Program-made: the position numbers and the translations under genes
Notes under the pieces: model-generated
Told to the model about the DNA's origin: nothing
What the model saw: only the letters and a program-made list of their open reading frames with translations
Database searches by the model: none
DNA from: Sporodiniella umbellata
Lineage: Eukaryota > Mucoromycota > Mucoromycetes > Mucorales > Rhizopodaceae
Direction: 5' to 3'
Length of the DNA: 64,000 nt
NCBI GenBank assembly: GCA_025677835.1
Contig: JAIXMR010000009.1
Span: 310,001-374,000 of the forward strand
Shown here: positions 1-13,483 of the stretch, one piece after another
Numbering within the stretch: the first letter of the stretch is position 1
Layout of the letters: each line of letters starts with the position of its first letter

Positions 1-133
1 TTACGTTGGTATTGAGGATTATCAATGCAAAGGTTAGGACGACCTTTTTTTTCTTTGACGAGGGATGCTTTATACCATAGAAAAAGAATATATACATATA
101 TATATACATATTTTATAGAAAAAATAAGATGGC

Positions 134-2041
134 TTATGGCCTCTTTTTATTAGACTTGTGTGTAAAAGACATCTCCATACCACCCAAAGCAGTGCGAGAT
201 ACCTTGTGCCCTTCGCGCGATTTACGATGGCTTTCTGATTTTAATCTGGCACCAAACGATTTTTTGCCTTCGTTTCGATGAGCCATTTTACCATTTTCTG
301 AGCCCATACGGAAATCTATCTTCTTTTTGGTCGTAGGACGTCGTATTGACTGGGATGACGAATAAGCCTTTTTGTTATCTCTGACCATCAATCCTCGTTC
401 TTTTCGAATCTTGGAAACAATGTCGTCTTCGCTGTCCACCTCTTCTTCAGATACTTTAGTTTCCATTTCATCTAACACCAATGCATCCTCCTCATCTTCA
501 TCCTCGTCGTCCGATGTAACGCGTTTTTGCTTAGCAATAGGATGCAACAGTTGATATTCTTTCGAACTCTCGTCGACCTGGAAATCTGGGTTGGCAAACA
601 TATCTGAGAAACGGTTGTCTTGGAGCAATGTGCTCTTGCCGTGTTTTTTGTGTGCTTCCTCTGTCATCAGTTGTTTGGCCAGTGCCTTGTTGACAGCAGG
701 CAGCTGTTTGACAGCACGAATACGGGATTCGCGCTCCTTGTCGATCTTTTCCTTGACAGTGCGTTGCTTGTAGTCGTCGTAGGCAAATGGGTTGGCGATC
801 AATCTGGCCTTTTCGTACAGACGTAGATCGACAAAGAAACCGTGCATGTAAGCCTTGAGAACGTTGGTGCCCATGAGATGTTCGAGGTTGAGTCCGGTGA
901 GTTCTTTGCGGGTGACAAACTTGTATTCGTCGTAGACGTCTCGGTTCGGGTTCTCTTCCATTTCTTCTGTCAGGTTTTCGAGGAAAGAGGCCCATCGAGG
1001 GGCAGGTCCAAGTTCGGGAATAAAGTAAGAGCCCATTTGGATCCCTTCGTTGGCTGTAAAGATCAGCCCGCTGTCTTCTACCACGGCAACGTCGTTGATG
1101 TCTGTCTCGGGCTCGATGGATGTAAAGTGTTTGCCGGTCTGGCGATCCCAGATCTTGACAATCTTACTGTCTGACACAATGAGCTTATCCCCTGTCGACT
1201 CGGTGTCTGCTGAAATTCCTTTGTGGAAATGGATCGTTCGGATAGGAAGGCCGTACTGATGGTCTTTGACCAGCGTGGGTACTGATGAACGTAAATCGTA
1301 AAGCAAGGTATGTCCTGTGGATGTACCGGCGGCCATGGTTAAGCCGTCCGGCCGGAATCTGAGCGCAGTGACTTCCAAAGGCGCACTGTCGTCTCGCCCG
1401 TAAGCTTCAGGGACCTCAAGATTGGAGAGGAGGCCCACACGCGATTTGGATCGAGGGTCCCATAGTTCGACTGTTCCCTTCGCTGTACCGAACCCAAACA
1501 GTTGATGGGCTGGATTGATCTGCACACAGTTGATGCCTTCCTCACAATCGGTCTGGATCGAATTCAGAAATCGCCCCTGATCTAGATTCAAACGGTATAC
1601 TTCAGAACCAGACGCACTCACCAAGAGATCGCATGAAGGAAAATGATAAGCGAGGTCTCGACCAAACTTGGGAATTCTTGTGCGGTAGTGAATCCCTCCT
1701 TGGGCATGAAGTTCGACGGATCGATCGTTTTGTAAAAGTGCTTGTTTTGTCCAATCGTCTGAGAGAATCTAGAAGGTCTATAAGAAAAAAAAAGGAGGAG
1801 GAGGGGAGATTTGAATAAACATACCTCAAAATTGAGTGTTTCTGCATCTGTGTGGCGTTCGAATTTCATAGACATGTCAGCATATTCAAATACTCTCATC
1901 TGTGGTTTATATGTTCCTGTGGCCACTACGTATTTTCCATCACGCGTTGTTTTAATACGATTAGAAGCTTCTGGGAATTCAAAGTCTTGAATAAGTTCAA
2001 CTCGAGTACGATAGTCTATTGATAAAACACACGATAGTCAG

Positions 2042-2072
<31 letters not shown>

Positions 2073-2201
2073 TATACCAAAATCTCTTTTCAAAGCTTTC
2101 TTTTTTTGACGAGAAAGCCAGTCTGGAATAGCTCTGGAGCCAAGCGATCCAGAAACTGTATATACTTTAACGTTATTGGCGGTAGTGACCTGTAAGACCA
2201 T
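134..2201 (-). CDS. ENP2: ENP2/NOL10-like WD-repeat ribosome biogenesis protein
   Basis: Predicted exons on the minus strand are 2201-2078, 2015-1825 and 1768-134, giving 649 aa (human NOL10 and yeast Enp2 are about 690-710). Introns are 62 and 56 bp with GT/AG ends; the first holds a 26-nt A/T homopolymer. The start is the ATG opening MVLQVTTANNVKVY, which matches the family N-terminus. An N-terminal beta-propeller runs to about residue 350 and includes VYRLNLDQGRFLN and VKDHQYGLPIRT. The family block LGPAPRW..FLENLTEEMEENP follows. A NUC153-type motif (DNRFSDMFANPDFQVDE) lies near residue 490, then an acidic stretch and a basic Lys/Arg-rich tail. Known role of the family: nucleolar 40S (SSU processome) assembly. 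It faces the CSL gene across a 1.4 kb divergent spacer. Identity is firm; exon joins are inferred from phase and homology. Confidence 0.93.
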
Positions 2202-3292
2202 GGGATGATTGACACTAAAGAAATTAGATTTGAACAGAGACTTGACTTGAAAGGTGGATCTATACGCCACCCAGGTCTTGAAGACGAAAGTCTGTCACAA
2301 CCGCCGGAGACTTAAAACGGACCCACTCATTCATGCCAATTACGAAGGGCGCGATACGAACCAGTAGAGTTCTATTCAGGAGACTGTAGTGTGCATAGGG
2401 TTTTTTTTTGTTTTTTTTTTTTGTGCTGTGCTGATAAAGCCAGCCTATAAACAGCAATATCTCACGTGCCCCCCTTACACAAAAAAGAAATGAGCGGTGG
2501 CAAAAAGAGATGAATTGTTATTTTTTTTTTTTTTTGGCTTAGAATTCAAGGAGTCTCTTCTGATCGATTCTTGTTTTTTTTTTTTTTTTCAAGTAGGAAT
2601 TTCCGGTTTTTAGCCACTCTTTGTTGTCATGAGTTTAGAGCAAAGAGCGATGGGTCCTAGTATTTCCAGATATTTTTTCTATGATAATCAAAAGCATGCA
2701 TAAACCTAATTTATGACGGAATGCGCTCTTTATGCAAGAAGCTCGGGCTATTCTCCGATGAGCTTCTGTTGAAAGCAAGGTTCAATTGATGGCGTGTTTG
2801 ATAGGAAGCGGGATGAAAGGGCACATAGCAGACCAAGGCTATACGGAAGCGAAAGTACGTCATCTGGTGAAGATTGTCTTTAACATTTTTTTTTTCTGGA
2901 AGCATCTCCACAACTACTAACGACACTCGCGGTGTAACTCTGACTGTTTTTAATTAAGCCAAATAGAACGACTGTAACGCGTAGGTGATGAACAAGAACA
3001 GAGCCAATACAACGTAGGGGGAAGTTCAGCATGAATTGTTTGACCCTGTCAAAGCATGCCTTGATTGGTTCCTGTCTAAAGTGCTACGCAGAGAGACGTA
3101 GTGGGCAGAGGCTTTTTTTCAAGACAATGGAAGGGGAAGCCAAGACAGCCTGCAAAGGAGTCATTCGATTGGAAGACATTCGTAGTTTTAAAAAAGCGAG
3201 CGACAAGCGTGCCATAAAAGGGAAAAAATCCACATTGAATTGAGCCGCTGTGTTTCATTCGCTGCGACTTTTATTGGTTACAATGAACTAAA

Positions 3293-3328
<36 letters not shown>

Positions 3329-3637
3329 AGAGAGAGAAAGAGAGAGAGAAAGAAAGAGGTTTAGGCAGGGCTTTGGAAAGAGAGAAAGAAAGAGCATTTA
3401 TTTTTATTTTTATTTTTTTTTTTTTTTTTTTCAGGCACTCAGAAAGAAAGGTGAGTTTTTGGAGTCAATATCATGTGCTGATGTGATCAAATAGAACAAA
3501 AAAAGCGAAATGGCGAGTTTATAATTGTTTCAAACGGGGGCAAACCTGATAAATTGTGGGGGTGGAAACACAAGAAAAGAGTTTAAAATTACCTTTCTTT
3601 TTTTATTATTATTACGTTTTCTTTCCTGCAATTAACG
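2202..3637. other. divergent intergenic region ENP2 / CSL
   Basis: 1.4 kb with no supportable gene. It contains several T runs, a palindromic E-box CACGTG at 2463-2468, an ACGCGT at about 2977, and a 31-nt A run followed by a GA-rich tract (3295-3358). Short open frames here (for example 3031-3243) show no recognisable protein character. Confidence 0.6.
3295..3358. repeat. poly(A) plus GA-rich low-complexity tract
   Basis: 31 consecutive A followed by GA/GAAA repeats, about 280 bp upstream of the CSL start codon. Confidence 0.9.
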
Positions 3638-5618
3638 ATGAATTATCCAGAACTGTTATTGAGCGATGATATGGACTATGATATGATTTACAGCACCGAG
3701 TCACTTCCTTCTTCCTGGTCGTCCCATTCGTCGATGAACGACTATCTTCAGCAGAGTATATTTCCTCCCAGCCTATTTGATACCAAGCAAGAAGATTTGT
3801 TTATGCCTGAACCACTCCAGCCAGCGACACCGTCTGCGGCTCAACATCATCCCCACTCGCCCCTCCAGACGGGCATGCCCTCACCCAACAGCCACTACGA
3901 GAGCGGTACGATTGGTTCGATTCTGGAAGAGTCAGAGTCAGAATCGATGCAGGAGGAAGCCGCTATCCGAGCATGTCAGGCACCACCGGCAGGGATGAAA
4001 GAACAAGTTCAGCATTTTCTAACGCACCCAAAGTCAGAGAGGCGAGTGACCGTTTTGACCAGTAAAGTGGCTCAAAAGAGTTACGGTACCGAAAAAAGGT
4101 AAGCGTGTTGGTCTGTAGGGCTGAGGTTGAACGTTGTTTAGGTTTCTGTGCCCTCCGCCTTCCACCCTCCTTTCGGGCCATCCCAGTTGGTGGGCGGGCC
4201 ATCAGCCTCCGCAGTTGACGATCCGTATCACGGGCGAGAAAAGCAGTCATCAGGGCACGGTGGATTGGTATCACGAAGGTAGCCTTTTGGAGCCTGCGGC
4301 GGCCGTCGCTCATGTCAGCCAAGGTCAAGCGCTGTCCGGCAACTGTGTTTCGAAACAACTGCATATCAGCGATTCAGACGACAAACGTAAACGAGCGCAA
4401 GTGCAGGTAGACATTCAATCAGCTCAGGGCGTACCGATGGGCACCTTTTTCTCCAAACAGATCAAAGTGATCAGCAAACCTTCCAAAAAACGTCAGAGTT
4501 TACGCAACATGGATCTCTGCATCCATCATGGCTCAACCGTCGCCCTCTTTAACCGGATGCGATCCCAAACCATTTCTACCAAATACCTAGGCGTCTCCAT
4601 TTCTACAGCAGCCAACGGTACTTGTTTCGTCACCCGTTCCACCTCGTGGGACCCCTTTGTGATCTGGATTGTCGATCCTCGCCGTGCCGCCCACGCTTTT
4701 CCTACCCAACAGTCCAGCGCCTATCCTCCCCCACCGGCTGTCGCTCTCCAGCCGACCGAGAAACCTCTGGCGCTTCATTACAATCAACCTGTCGTGCTGC
4801 AGTGCGTGACCACCGGCCTGGTCAGCCCCATCCTCGTCCTACGGCGAGTGGACAAGGGCAGCATGGTGATGGGCGGCAACAGTGTGTCTGAAGCCCCCGG
4901 CGTGATGACCGGTGGCGAGTATGGCGACGAAGCGTTGGGCGATCCGGTGTCGCAGTTGCATAAGGTGGCGTTTCAAATTGTGCCGGATGCCGGACCGGCA
5001 CCCTCGTGTCACGAAACAGCCCGGTGGCGACTGCCCCGGAGCAGCGACCCCGTCAGCTATCTGGCGTGCATGAACGACGTGGTCGGCATGCATCGCGTCA
5101 ACCAAGGGCGTGCGATGGTGCACGCGTTTTCCGATCCGGCCCATCAGCGTCGACGTCAGTCTTTTCCAACGTCCAGCAAGAACAAACGACGTCGGATGCA
5201 TTCGATGAATGACGTCTTGGCAAGCCCTGGCGTCCTCGGCGTAGAAATGAACGGCGACTGCTGGACAGAAGACGTTTCCGATGCGGCGGTCTGGACCCTG
5301 GTTGGCACAGACGCTGTTCATTTTCACCTTTCGCCTAGCGCGCTGGGAAGCCAGGCGATCGCTCCTCAGGTCGATCAGGTGCATCCGGGCGTGATCGAAG
5401 GCGACTGCTTTTCCCCCAAGTTGACGGTCTGGTTAGGGGATGTACCCTGCCTGACCGAATTCAAATCCAAACATCGTCTCTGTTGGTCTCTCCCTGACAC
5501 AACCGTCTTGCTACAAAGCCAGGCCCTGCAACCCCATACCCACGGCTATCAACTTCCCGTTCTCTTATCCCACCAAGATGGCTCTCTCTATCACACCCAC
5601 CTCTTTTATTCATTCTAA
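3638..5618 (+). CDS. CSL (CBF1/Su(H)/LAG-1) family transcription factor
   Basis: Exons 3638-4098 and 4142-5618 (43-bp intron, GTAAGC...TTTAG) give 645 aa. Residues 1-130 are an acidic, Ser/Pro-rich extension. The LAG1 DNA-binding domain begins at SYGTEKRFLCPPP, which is split exactly by the intron. A beta-trefoil region with the CSL signature IKVISKPSKKRQSLRN...VALFNRMRSQT follows, then DPVSQLHKVAFQI and a C-terminal Ig-like fold (VWTLVGTDAVHFHL, LTVWLGDVPC). Known of the family: binds GTGRGAA sites; fungi have CSL proteins but no Notch pathway. An insertion of about 100 residues inside the trefoil (Arg/Ser-rich, about residues 420-470) is typical of fungal versions. Codon use is more GC-rich than the spacers. 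Family assignment is firm; fungal subclass is not resolved. Confidence 0.95.
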
Positions 5619-7341
5619 ACCCTTTTTGTACTATGACGATTCTATCCCTATCTATCTATGGCTCTATGTCTCTCTCTCTTTTCTATATATATTAAAAAAA
5701 AAAAAAAAAAATCGAGTTTTCTAAAAGGGGGGGCCTTTTTTTTTTTTTCTTTTTTTTTCTTTTTTTTTTTTTTTCTTTTTTTTTTCTATACTAGGGTTCG
5801 TTCAAAATCGATTTTTCTCGTTCCAGCATTCGATTTCATTTTAAAAAAGGGGGTGCCACAAGATTCCAGCCTAAAGAGAGCGCGCTGTGAGGTCAGCCTG
5901 TGTGTAACCGGTTTATTGTAATGAAAGACAAAGCTTGTTTTTAACCCAAAGGATGTTCCAAACAGCAATTTACAACTCTTTCTTGAACTCAGACAGGACA
6001 CAAAGCGTTTTCCAAATTAAGGAAACAGCTAGGGTGTGCGGACGTAGGCTCTCTCATTAAGACTCCCCTTTTTGAACCGAACGAACGGACAATGGCCATC
6101 GTGAGGCACCCATCGTATTTTTAGCCCTGACAACCGCTACACATCAAAATAAGAATAGTAATCAATAACAGTCATCATCACAATAATAATAATAACAATA
6201 ATAATAAATAATACGCCGAGAGTGCGTGGGTGACACACGCCCTCTTTTTTAAGCTACGTCAAAAGTTGTTGAGGAGTGGCTCCTTTCCCAAAAAGAATGA
6301 AATAAAAATGAAAAGAAAAACCCTTCTTTTCACCGTGCACAAGTGCTTTATTTCAAGAACAAAAAGAACAATTCATAAAAATAGCTTTGAGATTTCTCTT
6401 TTTTTTTTAAGCAATGCAACTCAATTACAGACCACCCCAGACGTGTCTTGATGAAGTCTTGCAGAGAAAAAAAAAGAAAAAAAAAAAAGCTTAGAAAAAG
6501 TCTGTCTGGTTCAATTCTAACTGCCATTTTTTCTTCCTTTGCATCGTGGCTTGTGACACTACCCAAGACCAGATCGAGAACAAGTGCGGAAATAAATGTC
6601 CCCCCTTTTGGCAAGAAAAAAAAAAAAAAAATTTTTTTTTTTTATATAGATTGAGTTCACTCTCTATTGAGTAATAACCTGCTTGCGTTTCCCACCTGGG
6701 GCCAAGCTAAAAATGAAGAATGAAAGCCCCTTCCATTGACTTTACACTTGTTCTTTCAGGAAAACTCAGGTCAAGGTTGTACAGAACTGATAACACATTT
6801 AAGAACTTTTTTTATTGTTTCTGTATTAAAACGATCGATCGCAATAAAAAAAAAAATAGAGAGAATTATCAAACTGAAGTCATTTTTACGTGATGGAAAG
6901 GCTTCTCCAAGAGAGTTGCCCCTCCCTCTTTGAAAAAAGTATAGTCTAGAGTCTGTGGCGTCTTTGGCTCATTCTCTCCTATTTTATCTCTCAAATGACA
7001 AAAGATGCCTTCAGAGGTTGGCTTCCCTCGGAAGAGTTACAACTCTCTTTTGACACCTCAGAATACCATTTAAGGAAAGAGCTTCTTTTAATAAAGAACA
7101 AAAGTTTACAATAGGCGGACTAATTTTTTTTTTTTTTTTTTTTTTTTTTTGAAAATAATTGTGTTCATTGTTGATCCTTTTTTTTTTTTTTTTTATTTTT
7201 TTATTATAAAATGGTTTGTGTGACCCATCCTCTCCTTGCTTATGCTTCTCCCCAATGTTAGAATCTCAGGTATAAAAAGGAAAGTGCTTTTTCACCCAAA
7301 AATTAAAAAAAAAAAAAAAAAAACAGTCTTTATTCTAAACC
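5619..7341. other. intergenic region CSL / bHLH
   Basis: 1.7 kb with no gene I can support. It holds the CSL 3' UTR, interrupted T runs at 5738-5785, AATAAT repeats near 6185-6210, paired A/T runs near 6615-6645 and two long T runs at 7125-7195. Confidence 0.55.
7271..7280 (+). promoter_or_regulatory. TATA box of the bHLH gene
   Basis: TATAAAAAGG lies 71 bp upstream of the ATG at 7342, at a sensible distance for a short leader that includes a 19-nt A run (7305-7323). Confidence 0.55.
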
Positions 7342-8146
7342 ATGCCTTCCGAAAAATTCAGAATTGTAACCAACGGTCAATCCCTACGTAACCCTAACAA
7401 CGCCTTCTTTGGTAAGGATAGAAAACAAAAGTCAACCTTGGCTTAACCTTTTATTTTAGACATGACCTTGTCAGCCAATTTAACTTTGGATGAAAGGTAA
7501 AGCCTACAGAAATTTTTATTTTTTTATTTTTTTGGCTGACTCTTTCATTGTCCCCTCCCCCCTTAGTAGCGATATTTCGGCTCACAACGACCGCCGTTCA
7601 GCACACAATGCACTGGAGCGTCAAAGAAGAGAGAATCTAAACTACAAGTTTCAACAGCTAGCCCATGCCTTACCTTCACTTCAATCGATCCGTAGACCGA
7701 GCAAGGCCACGATCGTCAGCAAATCACTCGAGTTTGGTAAGAAAAAGAGGAAAACGCGTTTCTAAACTTATCGAATGTTAGTCTCCACAAGTCTGAAAAG
7801 AGAAACCCAATTCTTGTCTGAAATCGAAACGCTTCGTCAAGAGAACGCCCAACTGAAATTGCAAGCTGAACAAGACCGCAAGCTTTCCTCAGCCGAGCTG
7901 TCGTCCCCTCCCTCGACGCCCAAGACTGTTTTGGTCGAGCCCAAGAAACGCGCGCGGGTGGCAAGCGAGTGGGAAGGTCGACAGAAAAAGAAGATGGTCA
8001 GACAAGAACGTGAAAACAAGCACACGTACTATCTGCCCGCTCAGCAAGACCTCTTTCTTTTCGATTCCCCCGCTGCCTCGCTTCTCGTTAACCCTTTCAT
8101 GCCCCATTATTACCCAACCCATTTTGACCCTTCCTATCTTTCCTAA
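7342..8146 (+). CDS. bHLH-leucine-zipper transcription factor
   Basis: Exons 7342-7411, 7460-7496, 7567-7736 and 7782-8146 give 213 aa. Introns are 48, 70 and 45 bp. The basic region (about residues 45-60, RRSAHNALERQRRENLN) carries His49, Glu53 and Arg57, the 5-9-13 pattern of class B bHLH proteins that bind CACGTG. Helix-loop-helix follows (QQLAHALPSL...SKATIVSKSLEFV) and runs into a zipper-like heptad stretch (ETQFLSEIETLRQENAQLKLQ). The rest is a basic, then aromatic/Pro-rich tail. It looks Max/Myc-like in architecture, but I cannot assign an orthologue. The third exon is preceded by a tandem acceptor TAGTAG (7564-7569), so one Ser may be optional. It lies on the same strand as CSL and the downstream pseudouridine synthase. 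Confidence 0.88.
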
Positions 8147-8508
8147 ACTCTTTCTACATACTCTAATACCCTCGATTTACAAGACTGGCTCTTTACGTAA
8201 ATCTTTCTCTTATTATAACAGAAATAAAAATCTAATGTTCATCTTGGATTTGGACAGGGTGCGCGTGTGTTACCTACCACTTGACTTGCATCGGCTATTT
8301 TTAATCACTCGACTGGATGCACTCCGAACTATCGCGTCGGCGTCTCCTTCAAGTGGCTTTTTTTTTGTTTTGGATTTTTTTTTTTTTTTTTGGATTTTTT
8401 GAATTTTTTTTGGATTTTTTGCATTTTTTTTTTTTGGATTTTTTAAATTTTTTGAATTTTTTGAATTTTTTGAATTTTTCTTTCAAAAAAAAAAAAAAAA
8501 AAAAAAGC
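8147..8508. other. intergenic region bHLH / PUS
   Basis: 362 bp: bHLH 3' UTR, then a T-rich minisatellite and a 22-nt A run ending two bases before the next ATG. No gene. Confidence 0.7.
8371..8480. repeat. degenerate T-rich minisatellite (about 9-bp TTTTTTGAA / TTTTTTGGA units)
   Basis: Repeated T6-8 blocks separated by GGA, GAA, GCA or AAA. The last four units (8446-8480) are near perfect 9-mers. It sits immediately upstream of the PUS start codon. Confidence 0.85.
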
Positions 8509-10078
8509 ATGGAACAAAATACGCGAGACAAAAAACAAGAACATAAAGACAACAAGGAAAAAAAGAGAAAGGCAGCCAAGGAAAATCCGATTTATAGAGA
8601 GATTAAGCGTAGAGAGCTTGTGGAGGGGAAAAAATCCAAAAGCGCCAATCGAAAACAAGGAGACTTTCGCGAACAGGACGATATGCACTCGGCTGATTAC
8701 TATTTCGAGAACCGTAAGCCACACGCCTAGAACGACAAAAAAAAAAAGAGAAAGAGAGAGAAAGACCTGACGTCTGTGTAGAACTCAGAAAGGTTAAGCC
8801 TTACTTTTTCGAGTACAAGTCGTTTGCCAAAGGAAGATGGCTCAATCGTAGTTTGTTGGAAGTATTTTCTTTGGAATTCAGAGATCGTAACGCGGATTAT
8901 TATGTGAGAAATAACATGTATTAAAAACAGGCAACGATTGACCTTATTACCCTTCTTCAAAAGAAATATGCTATCGAAAAAGGTCTCTTGACTATCAACG
9001 ATCAGCATGTCAAGACCGATACCTTGATCCGTACCTCGGACGTCATTGGCCACAAGATTCATCGTCACGAACCTCCCTGTACAGATCAACCGATCGGTAT
9101 CGTTCATGATTCGGAGGATCTTTTTGTGATTGACAAGCCGGGTGGGATTCCTGTTCATCCCGCAGGTCGTTTTAGACATAATACGGTGATTCATGTACTA
9201 AAGAAAGAACATGGCTTGGATCGATTGTATCGTAAACTTTGAAAATCCTTCCCTATCTGTTTTTAGCTCTTTCCTTTTTTTTTTTTTTTCTCACCTTTTT
9301 TCTCTAGCCGCCAATCGTCTTGACTTGCCTACCTCAGGCTTGATGTTGATTGCCAAAACACCTCAAAAAGCAAAACAGCTCGAGAGAGAGATGTCTTTGG
9401 GTTCTATTCGAAAAGAATACCTTTGTCGCGTGGACGGTGAATTTCCTACGTAAGCCAATCCTCCCCTCCCCCTATCTCTCATGTTGACGGTTCTTTAGAG
9501 GTCCTGTGGTCTGTGAGGCACCGATACAATGTATTTCTCACAAGATGTCTGTAAATTATGTTCATGAGGATGGGAAAGCGTCCGTGACTTATTTTGAACG
9601 GCTCAGTTTCAATGGCAAGACCAGCGTCGTGCATTGTAAACCTCAGACAGGCCGTACGCATCAAATCCGAGTCCATCTACGTTACCTGGGTTATCCTATC
9701 AGTAACGATCCGCTCTATGGTCATCATACTACTTGGTCACCCATGCTTAAGCAGGGAAAGGCCATGACCCGTCAGGATGCTACCTTGCTCGTCGAGAAAC
9801 TGTTTGAATACTCGCCTATGGAAGACTGGGGTGAACATTGTCTTACGGGCACATCCCAAATCACACCAGATCCCACACGCTGTCCTGACTGTAGTTGCTC
9901 ACTCATCCTCGATAAAAAATACAATCAACTCTGCATCTATCTGCACGCTTGGAAATACGCGGGTCCAGATTGGCATTACCAAACAAACACACCTTTCTGG
10001 GCTCAGGAAGATTTCGATGAACAACTCGCCCCTGTGAAATACAAACGCGTCCTTGCCCAGGCAAACGGAGAGACCTAA
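8509..10078 (+). CDS. PUS9: RluA-family tRNA pseudouridine synthase (Pus9/Rib2-like)
   Basis: Exons 8509-8713, 8782-8903, 8931-9231, 9308-9449 and 9499-10078 give 449 aa. The third exon follows a very short 27-bp intron (8904-8930, GTGAGA...ACAG). Residues 1-70 are Lys/Arg-rich. An S4-like segment comes next, then the synthase core: VIDKPGGIPVHPAGRF, and the catalytic RLD motif in YPANRLDLPTSGLM (Asp215), formed across the third junction. The later core block is CKPQTGRTHQIRVHLRYLGYPI. A Cys-pair (CPDCSC) and LHAWKY end the protein. In yeast, Pus9 and Rib2/Pus8 make pseudouridine 32 in tRNA. There is no C-terminal deaminase domain, so Pus9-like is preferred over Rib2. The 27-bp intron is shorter than its neighbours and should be confirmed. 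Confidence 0.9.
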
Positions 10079-10181
10079 TAAAAACAGCCCCCCCCCCTTT
10101 CGCTATTTTTCTTCATTCTTCCCCTTTGAATATGTTTTGAAAATGGTAAACAAACCCTATCTACATTGAGCGCATTCAACA

Positions 10182-10191
<10 letters not shown>

Positions 10192-10220
<29 letters not shown>
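10192..10220. repeat. (CT)n microsatellite in the GH47 promoter/leader
   Basis: About 14 CT units, 25 bp upstream of the GH47 ATG, followed by TTTATT repeats. Confidence 0.85.
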
Positions 10221-10223
<3 letters not shown>

Positions 10224-10244
10224 ATTTATTTATTTATTATTGAC

Positions 10245-12232
<1,988 letters not shown>

Positions 12233-12988
12233 TTAAGGAAAATAAACCCCATTAATTCTTAGGAGACCACTTTTTTCTCCATACTTTGAAAATAGAGCCA
12301 GTTTCGATTGTTATTTTATTCTGTGTGCCTGAGAAGCGTTTCTTTTGACTTCTGACTTTCAAGCGCCTTGCACTACACCAGAGCGTGTTACAAACGATCA
12401 AGCCGAGAGAAAAAAAAAAAGAGAAAGAAAGCTATTGTTGCTTTATCGATGGGTGTATATCAAAGCCACGTTTTCAGGACACGATTCATTCTTTGTTATT
12501 TTTACAACAACAACAACAACAACAACAACAATAATAATAATAACAATAATAAAATAATAAATAATAAATAATAAACAAACGTGTGTGTACAAACAAGATG
12601 CAGTCTATTTCTTTCGCTCTCCATTTTCTTATGGCTCTCTAACCTTACCCCCCCCCTCCTCCTCCTTTGTTTTTACCCTCTCCTTTCACCCCCTTTCTCT
12701 TTCTCTTGATGATTTGTTTTTCCCCCAAAAAGTGGAGTCAAGAGAAAGAGAACAAAAGGGGTCCAAGACCAAGGGTAAGCATTACAACAAACAATAAAAA
12801 AAAAAAAAAAAAAAAAAGGGAATCTGTTTTGTAAATACCTTCGGGTTTCATTCCGAAAATAAGAATTTCTTTCCACCCAATAATGATGTCGACACAAACA
12901 AATCAATCTTCTTGACATACAAGCAAAAGCTGAAAGGTATTCGTACGTATGTTATGCACATTTATGTACTCTTAAACTTTTGGCGGTT

Positions 12989-13022
<34 letters not shown>

Positions 13023-13483
13023 CCCTTTTTTTTTTTTTTTTTTTTGGGATGAAAAAACAACAGCCTTTTTCAACGATGTGACTTTCTTTACAGGATAAAA
13101 AGAACGGTTTGTTTATCTTTGCTTTCTTTACATTTCACTTTGGCTGTAGTCTATGCTTAAAACAGAGGGTGCGTTCTTGTATCATAAAAAAGAATAAAAA
13201 AAAAAAAAAAAAAAGGGAAAAATTTCAAAATTTTTATTTTATTTTATTTTTTTTTATTTTTTTTTTTTTGATTTAATTTATTATAAATTTTGTAATTTTT
13301 ACTCTTTTTTGTTTTCTTTTTTGTTTTTTTCTTTTTTTTTTTTTTTTTCTCTTTTTCTTTCCCTGTTTTTATTTTTATTTTATTTTTCTATTTCTTAACC
13401 CCAGCCCTTTTTTATTTTCTATAGTTTGTGTAGAGTGAGATTAAATTAGTGATTGTTTTATTAAAAAAAAAAAAAAAAAAAAA
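12233..13483. other. intergenic region GH47 / STE12
   Basis: 1.25 kb without a gene. Contains an (ACA)n/(AAT)n microsatellite, several T runs of 15-30 nt, a T/TTTTA-rich block (13220-13390), and a 21-nt A run (13463-13483) abutting the STE12 ATG. Confidence 0.65.
12503..12576. repeat. (ACA)n (ATA)n trinucleotide microsatellite
   Basis: About nine ACA units then AAT/AATA units. Confidence 0.9.

Noticed and set aside
3031..3243. 70-codon open frame with ATG
   Set aside because: No family resemblance, no splice context, and it lies in the CSL upstream region; treated as chance.
4134..5384. long open frames on the opposite strand of CSL and of other GC-richer exons
   Set aside because: Shadows of the real coding frame caused by codon bias; the plus-strand frame matches the CSL family throughout.
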